DNA of 22,500 nt, taken from Cryptomeria japonica. Taxonomy: Eukaryota > Streptophyta > Pinopsida > Cupressales > Cupressaceae. Numbering within the stretch: position 1 is the first letter of the stretch; each line of letters begins with the position of its first letter. The DNA lies in the NCBI RefSeq assembly GCF_030272615.1, contig NW_026729281.1, positions 75,001 to 97,500 on the forward strand, given 5' to 3'. The position numbers were made by a program, and so were the translations under genes. Shown here piece by piece: positions 17,751 through 22,500 of the stretch. The notes below the pieces were generated by a model. That model was not told where the DNA came from and did not search any database. It saw only the letters and a program-made list of their open reading frames with translations.

Positions 17751-18276
17751 GCACCCACCCTGGCCAAGGTGGGTCACGGGGTGGGTCCTAGGGTGGGTAA
17801 CGGGGTGGGTACTAAGGTGCGTGCCAAGGTGGGTCATAGGGTGGGTGCCAAGGTGGGCACCAGGGTGGGTGTGCACCAACCCTAGCCAGGGTAGGTCACG
17901 GGGTGGTTGTCGGGGTGGGCGTCAAGGAGCCAAGGTGGGTGGCAAGTAGCCAAGTTGCGTGCCAAGGTGGGTGTCGGGGTGGGTGCCAAGGATCCAAGGT
18001 GGGTGCCAAGGAACCAAGGTGGGTGTCTGGGTGGGTGCCGAGGTGGGAGCCAGGGTGGGTCCCAAGGTGAGTGCAAAGGTGGGTGCCAGGGTCAAGGTGA
18101 GTGCCAATGTGGGTTCCAAGGTGCCAGGGTCAGGGTGAGTGCCAATGTGGGTTCAAAGGTGCTAAGTTGGGTGCGAGGTTGGGTGCGAGGGTGGGTGGGT
18201 GCCAAGGTGTGCTAGGTGGAAGCCCGGGTGGGTCGGCATCCCATGGGTGTCGAGTTGGGTGCCTGATGGGTGCTTC
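17751..18276. repeat. G-rich GGTGGGT minisatellite, second copy (part)
   Basis: Repeat of 9815-10340. It joins directly to a GTGCGCACCAAGG module at its left edge; the shared phrase CACCCTGG marks the junction. The quadruplex pattern of 9842-9861 recurs at 17778-17797. Confidence 0.9.
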
Positions 18277-18611
18277 TTGTCAAGTTTTAGTCGTCGGGAC
18301 TCATTTCGAGCCTTAGAGGTCGTTTCTTGTCCGGTTGCCCTGTCTTCGACCTGGGAACCCAATTTTGGTCCTCGGGTCCCATTTTTTTTTGTCTCGCATC
18401 CCACTTTTGGCCTGTGGCCTTTTCGGGGTCGATTCTCGTTTTGGGCATCAGAGCATGTTTCTTCTCCTAAAACCCAATATTTGTTTATTAAGTCTCGGAA
18501 CACATTTTTGTTCTCGTGGACCCATCATGGGTCTTGGAACGCATTTGTGGTCCTTGGGTCCCATTTTGCATCCCGAAACTTGTGTTTTGGTGCTTGATCC
18601 CTATTTTGGGT
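18277..18611. repeat. T-rich degenerate repeat, second copy
   Basis: Counterpart of 10341-10675; no difference noticed. Confidence 0.55.
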
Positions 18612-19005
18612 GCCCACCTTGCACCAAGTGCGCACCCGGGGCAAACCGAGCGCCTTGGTGCACCGGGGCAAGATCGAGCGTGCACCCGAGGCGCCCCGAA
18701 CATGCACCAAGGTGCACTCGGCCCACATGTGAGCGCAGGTCGTTGCGCCCGAGGTGGTGTGTGGGCACCGCGTTGCAGACGGGACACTGCACGCACACGA
18801 CGCCCCCTACAGGTGCACGCACGTAGGCCGGGCCGGGTGCACACCCGACGCCCTAGCAAGGTGCGCGCACCCGGGCAGGGCTCACACTTGGCGAACGGGG
18901 CGCACTTCGCGAGGGAGGGTGTGCACCTCGACGGGGGTGGGTGGCCGGGGTGGATTCGCACGTGGGTCGCGGTTTGCTAAGTACACACTGCGACAAGCTC
19001 ATAAC
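18612..19005. other. CpG-rich 5' flank of 5S copy 2
   Basis: Counterpart of 10676-11069 with one C-to-A change at 18809. The C at -1 of the 5S gene is kept. Confidence 0.5.
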
Positions 19006-19125
19006 GGGTGCGATCATACCAGCGTTAGTGCACCGGATCCCATCAGAACTCCGCAGTTAAGCGCGCTTGGGCCGGAGTAGTACTGGGATGGGTGACCTCC
19101 CGGGAAGTCCCGGTGTTGCACCCTT
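19006..19125 (+). rRNA. 5S ribosomal RNA gene, copy 2
   Basis: Identical to copy 1 except G at nt 19 (19024), which restores a G-C pair with nt 59 in helix II. Box A, intermediate element and box C are intact, the -1 base is C and a six-T terminator follows. This copy matches the expected gymnosperm form and is the better candidate for an active gene. Same orientation as copy 1, exactly 7,936 bp away. Confidence 0.97.
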
Positions 19126-19129
19126 TTTT
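19124..19129 (+). terminator. RNA polymerase III terminator of 5S copy 2
   Basis: Six T directly after the CACCC end, with a further T-run a few bases on, as in copy 1. Confidence 0.85.
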
Positions 19130-19556
19130 AGTTTTTCGCCGGGCATCGCAATGCTATTTGAATAAACCTTTTGCCCGTTTGCGTTCTCGTCGGGGCCGGG
19201 CCGGGCCGGGGTGCGCTGCCCGCACTACCGCGCGCGCGGGGGCGACACCGAGCGCGCACCCGAGGCGCCCCGAGCACACAGGCCACGGTGCAACCCGGGC
19301 GTTGTGCGCGCACCCCGGTGCGCCCGAGGTGCTGCGCGCGCACCCAGGTGAAATCGGTGTGCACCTCGGCCAGTGCGCGCTCGGTCGAGTCGCGCACGTT
19401 GGCCAAGGTGCACGGTGATGTTTCTTACTCTAAGGTTCCGCACCAGACGCCCGGGACAGGTGAGCGAAGCTGGGCGGGGCCGGGTGCGCGGCCGGGGCAG
19501 GTGCACGCAGCTGGAGAGAGCTTTGGAGCACACTTCGGAGCGCACCAATGATGCGC
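19130..19556. other. CpG-rich 3' flank of 5S copy 2
   Basis: Counterpart of 11194-11620, with substitutions at 19145 (G to A) and 19267 (A to G). No gene seen. Confidence 0.5.
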
Positions 19557-19652
19557 TCCATTCAAAAGTTTCCTGAAAAGGCAAAAAAAGTTGAGATTAT
19601 AGAATTTCCCACTTGAGAGATTGTAAAAAAAAAAAATTTAAAATGAAGGAAA
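19557..19652. repeat. A/T-rich module A, second unit
   Basis: Counterpart of 11621-11716; the 12-A run is unchanged in length. Confidence 0.7.
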
Positions 19653-20300
19653 CGCGGGTGCCAAGGTGTGCGCAGCCCAGCCAAGGTGTGCGCACCAAGG
19701 CGCCCACCCTGGCGAAGGTGCACGCAAGGTGCGCACCCGAGGCAAACCGGACAATTAACCCAACTTTCGACTTCGCGCGCACCTTGGAGCGCACTTCGGA
19801 GCGCTCCTTGGTGCGCACCAATCTTGGGCACCTCGGAGTGCACCATGGCGCCCACCAAGGTGCGCACCCGGGGCAAACCGAGCTCCGACTTCGTGCGCAC
19901 CTTGGAGCGCACGAAAGGTGCGCACCATGGCGCCCACCAAGGTGCGCAGCCCAGCCAAGGCGTGCGCATCAAGGTGCGCACCCTGGCGAAGGTGCGCACC
20001 CGGGGCAAACCGAGCTCCGACTTCGTGCGCACCTTGGAGCGCACAAAAGGTGCGCAACCCAGCCAAGGTGTGCGCACCCCGGTCAAACCGAGCTCCGAAT
20101 CGTGCGCACCAGAGGTGCACGCCATCGTGCGCACCTTGGAGCACACTTCGGAGCCCTCCTTGGTGCGCGCCGATGTTGCGCACCTCGGAGCGCACCCGGG
20201 GAAAACAATGCAATTAACCCGACTTTCGACTTCGTGGGCACCTCGGAGCGCTCTCGGGTTCGCACCTCGGAGCACACCGAGGTGCGCACCTTTGATGCGC

Positions 20301-20339
20301 TGCCTTCACCAATTTCCAGAAAAGGCAAGAAAACATTGA
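20301..20339. repeat. A/T-rich module B, second unit (truncated)
   Basis: Counterpart of 12365-12403, with the same truncation. Confidence 0.75.
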
Positions 20340-21340
20340 GAAGGTGTGCGCACCGAGGTGCCCACCCTGGCGAAGGTGCACGCGAGGTGCGCACCCGGGG
20401 CAAACCGGGCTCCGACTTCGTGCACGCCGCACCTTGGAGCACACTTCGGAGCGCTCCTTGGTGCGCACCAGGGCGCGCAACCCAGCCGAGGTGCCCACCC
20501 CGGCGAAGGTGCACGCGAGGTGCGCACCCGGGGCAAACCGGGCTCCGACTTCGTGCACGCCATGGTGCCCACCGCGGCGAAGGTGCACGCGAGGTGCGCA
20601 CCCGGGGCAAACCGGGCTCCGACTTCGTGCACGCCGCACCTTGGAGCACACTTCGGAGCGCTCCTTGGTGCGCACCATGGTGCCCACCAGGGCGCGCAAC
20701 CCCGCCGAAGGTGCACGCGAGGTGCGCACCCGGGGCAAACCGGGCTCCGACTTCGTGCACGCCGCACCTTGGAGCACACTTCGGAGCGCTCCTTGGTGCG
20801 CACCATGGTGCCCACCAGGGCGCGCAACCCCGCCGAAGGTGCACGCGAGGTGCGCACCCGGGGCAAACCGGGCTCCGACTTCGTGCACGCCATGGTGCGC
20901 ACCGCGGCGAAGGTGCGCACCCGGGGCAAACCGGGCTCCGACTTCGTGCACGCCGCACCTTGGAGCACACTTCGGAGCGCTCCTTGGTGCGCACCAGGGC
21001 GCGCAACCCAGCCGAGGTGCCCACCCCGGCGAAGGTGCACGCGAGGTGCGTACCCGGGGCAAACCGGGCTCCGACTTCGTGCACGCCGCACCTTGGAGCA
21101 CACTTCGGAGCGCTCCTTGGTGCGCACCATGGTGCCCACCAGGCCGCGCAACCCAGCCAAGGTGTGCGCACCAAGGTGCACGCGAGGTGCGCACCCGGGG
21201 CAAACCGGGGTCCGACTTCGTGCACGCCGCACCTTGGAGCACACATCGGGGCGCTCCCGGGTTCGCACCGGCGTTGCGCACCGTGGTGGGCACCTCGGAG
21301 CACACCAAGGTGGGCAGCGAGGTGCGCACCTTTGATGCGA

Positions 21341-21424
21341 TGCCTTCACTAATTTCCATAAAAGGCAAAAAAAAAACGAGATTTTAAAATTTCCGTTTTG
21401 AAAGATAGTGAGAAAAAGGGAATG
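21341..21424. repeat. A/T-rich module C, second unit
   Basis: Counterpart of 13405-13488, same imperfect hairpin. Confidence 0.85.
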
Positions 21425-21565
21425 CTGGTGCCATCTTGAGCCCGCCCTGGTGCGCAGCCCAGCCAAGGTGTGCGCACCAAGGTGCCCACCCTGGCGAAGG
21501 TGCGCGCCCGGGCAATTAACCCAACTTCCAACTTCGCGCGCGCCAGGGTGGGAGCGCACCCAACA

Positions 21566-21656
21566 ACCGGGCCTGGGAAGAGCCAATGCGAGAAACCCCA
21601 CCAAACGCTCTGACAAAAAAAGAGGGGGCGCTCCAGTAACCCCGCTTCGGAGCGCA
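21566..21656. repeat. ~90-bp AGCCAATGCG insert, copy 5
   Basis: Counterpart of 13630-13720 in the second 7.9-kb unit. Confidence 0.75.
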
Positions 21657-21835
21657 CCCTGGGCAAACCCAGCCAAGGTGCCCACCCCGGCCAAGGTGCA
21701 GGCGAGGTGCGCACCCGGGGCAAACCGGGCTCCGACAACGTGCACGCCGCACCTTGGAGCACACTTCGTAGCGCTCCCGGGTGCGCACCTCAGAGCACAC
21801 CAAGGTGGGCAGCGAGGTGCGCACCTTTGATGCGC

Positions 21836-21918
21836 TGCCTTCACTAATTTCCAGAAAAGGCAAAAAAAAAAGGAGATTTTAAAATTTCCGTTTTGAAAGA
21901 TAGTGAAAAAAACGGAAC
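21836..21918. repeat. A/T-rich module D, second unit
   Basis: Counterpart of 13900-13982; the 9-bp hairpin is perfect at 21886-21917. Confidence 0.87.
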
Positions 21919-22033
21919 GCGCGTGCCATCTTGAGCCCGCCCTGGTGCGCAGCCCAGGTAAGGTGCCCACCCTGGCAAAGGTGCGCACCCGGGCAATTAA
22001 CCCTACTTCCGACTTCGTGCGCGCCAGGGTGGC

Positions 22034-22126
22034 AACCGGGCCTCGGAAGAGCCAATGCGAGAAACCCCACCAAACGCTCCGACAAAAAAAGAGGCGGCGC
22101 TCCAATAACCCCGCTTCGGAGCGCAG
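22034..22126. repeat. ~90-bp AGCCAATGCG insert, copy 6
   Basis: Counterpart of 14098-14190 in the second 7.9-kb unit. Confidence 0.75.
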
Positions 22127-22305
22127 CCGGGGCAAACCCAGCCAAGGTGCCCACCCCGACGAAGGTGCACGCGAGGTGCGCACCCGGGGCAAACCGGGCT
22201 CCGACAACGTGCACGCAGCACCTTGGAGCACACTTCGAAGCACTCCCGGGTGCCCACCGGCGTTGCGCACCGTGGTGGGCAGCGAGGTGCGCACCTTTGA
22301 TGCGC

Positions 22306-22388
22306 TGCCTTCACTAATTTCCAGAAAAAGGCAAAAAAAAATGAGATTTTAAAATTTCCGTTTTGAAAGATAGTGAAAAAAAAGGAAC
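22306..22388. repeat. A/T-rich module E, second unit
   Basis: Counterpart of 14370-14452, with the C missing from the right hairpin arm. Confidence 0.85.
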
Positions 22389-22500
22389 GCGGGTGCCATC
22401 TTGAGCCCGCCCTGGTGCGCAGCCCAGGCAAGGCATGCGCACCAAGGTGCCCACCCGAGGTGCACACCCGGGGCAAACCGGGCTCCGACTTCGTGCAGGC

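Larger units (their letters stand above)
17751..22500. repeat. 7,936-bp tandem unit, copy 2 (cut by window end)
   Basis: Colinear with 9815-14564 with no indel noticed. Substitutions seen by eye: 10040/17976, 10873/18809, 11088/19024, 11209/19145, 11331/19267, 12752/20688 and 13584/21520. Seven differences in 4,750 bp would be about 99.85% identity, an estimate from reading, not an alignment. Confidence 0.93.
19653..22500. repeat. CpG-rich composite repeat array, second unit (part)
   Basis: Counterpart of 11717-14564. Open frames of up to 662 residues on the minus strand (20306-22294) and 579 on the plus strand overlap each other and span A/T-rich modules; they are repeat artefacts. The window ends inside a composite module after A/T-rich module E. 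Confidence 0.9.

Noticed and set aside
20306-22294. 662-residue minus-strand open frame
   Set aside because: Same repeat artefact. The corresponding first-unit region is split into shorter frames by a few base differences, which a real conserved gene would not show.
17751-22500. Second 7.9-kb copy as a simple assembly duplicate
   Set aside because: Several single-base differences, including one in the 5S gene, argue for two real copies, though read support would be needed to be sure.

Overview
This window is non-coding, highly repetitive eukaryotic DNA and is best read as ribosomal DNA intergenic spacer from a land plant, probably a gymnosperm. Two full-length 5S rRNA genes on the + strand (11070-11189 and 19006-19125) carry the complete plant internal control region and a T-run terminator. 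From memory, their sequence follows the conifer/Ginkgo-type 5S rather than the angiosperm type. No protein-coding gene is supported. The many long open frames lie in tandem repeats that are open on both strands and in several frames, have low complexity, and often have unit lengths not divisible by three.

The second anchor is a family of 13 elements (4311-8377) that read TATATAGGGG on the minus strand. This is the core of plant RNA polymerase I promoters, so the 18S-5.8S-26S (35S) unit is inferred to run right to left, with 18S beyond position 1 and the preceding 26S beyond 22500. No 18S, 5.8S or 26S sequence was recognised. On this reading the 5S genes sit inside the 35S spacer on the opposite strand to the 35S genes, a linked arrangement known in some gymnosperms. 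The spacer would exceed 18 kb upstream of the leftmost promoter.

Layout, left to right. 1-3958: 21 copies of a 188-bp repeat, inferred to be external transcribed spacer. 3959-5280: three diverged 440-490 bp units, each with a decayed 188-type segment, an inverted repeat and a promoter-like element. 5391-5700: a roughly 50-bp minisatellite. 5691-6838: 311-bp repeats, each with a promoter-like element. 6840-7366: a 38/52-bp palindromic array. 7441-8590: 157-bp repeats with more promoter-like elements. 8609-10340: a G-rich GGTGGGT array with G-quadruplex motifs. 10341-11069: a T-rich degenerate repeat, then CpG-rich DNA leading to the 5S gene. 11194-17750: CpG-rich composite repeats punctuated by A/T-rich modules.

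The segment 9815-17750 is a 7,936-bp unit containing one 5S gene. It is repeated from 17751 to the window end without indels and with only a few substitutions seen by eye. Inside it, a block of about 2.36 kb is itself duplicated. The window therefore shows nested tandem amplification at scales of about 20 bp, 38/52 bp, 130 bp, 157/311 bp, 188 bp, about 0.5 kb, 2.36 kb and 7.9 kb.

Functionally, RNA polymerase III would transcribe the two 5S genes rightward. The promoter array would load RNA polymerase I leftward toward 18S, with the leftmost element (start near 4318) the best candidate gene promoter and the others spacer promoters. All counts and coordinates come from reading by eye.
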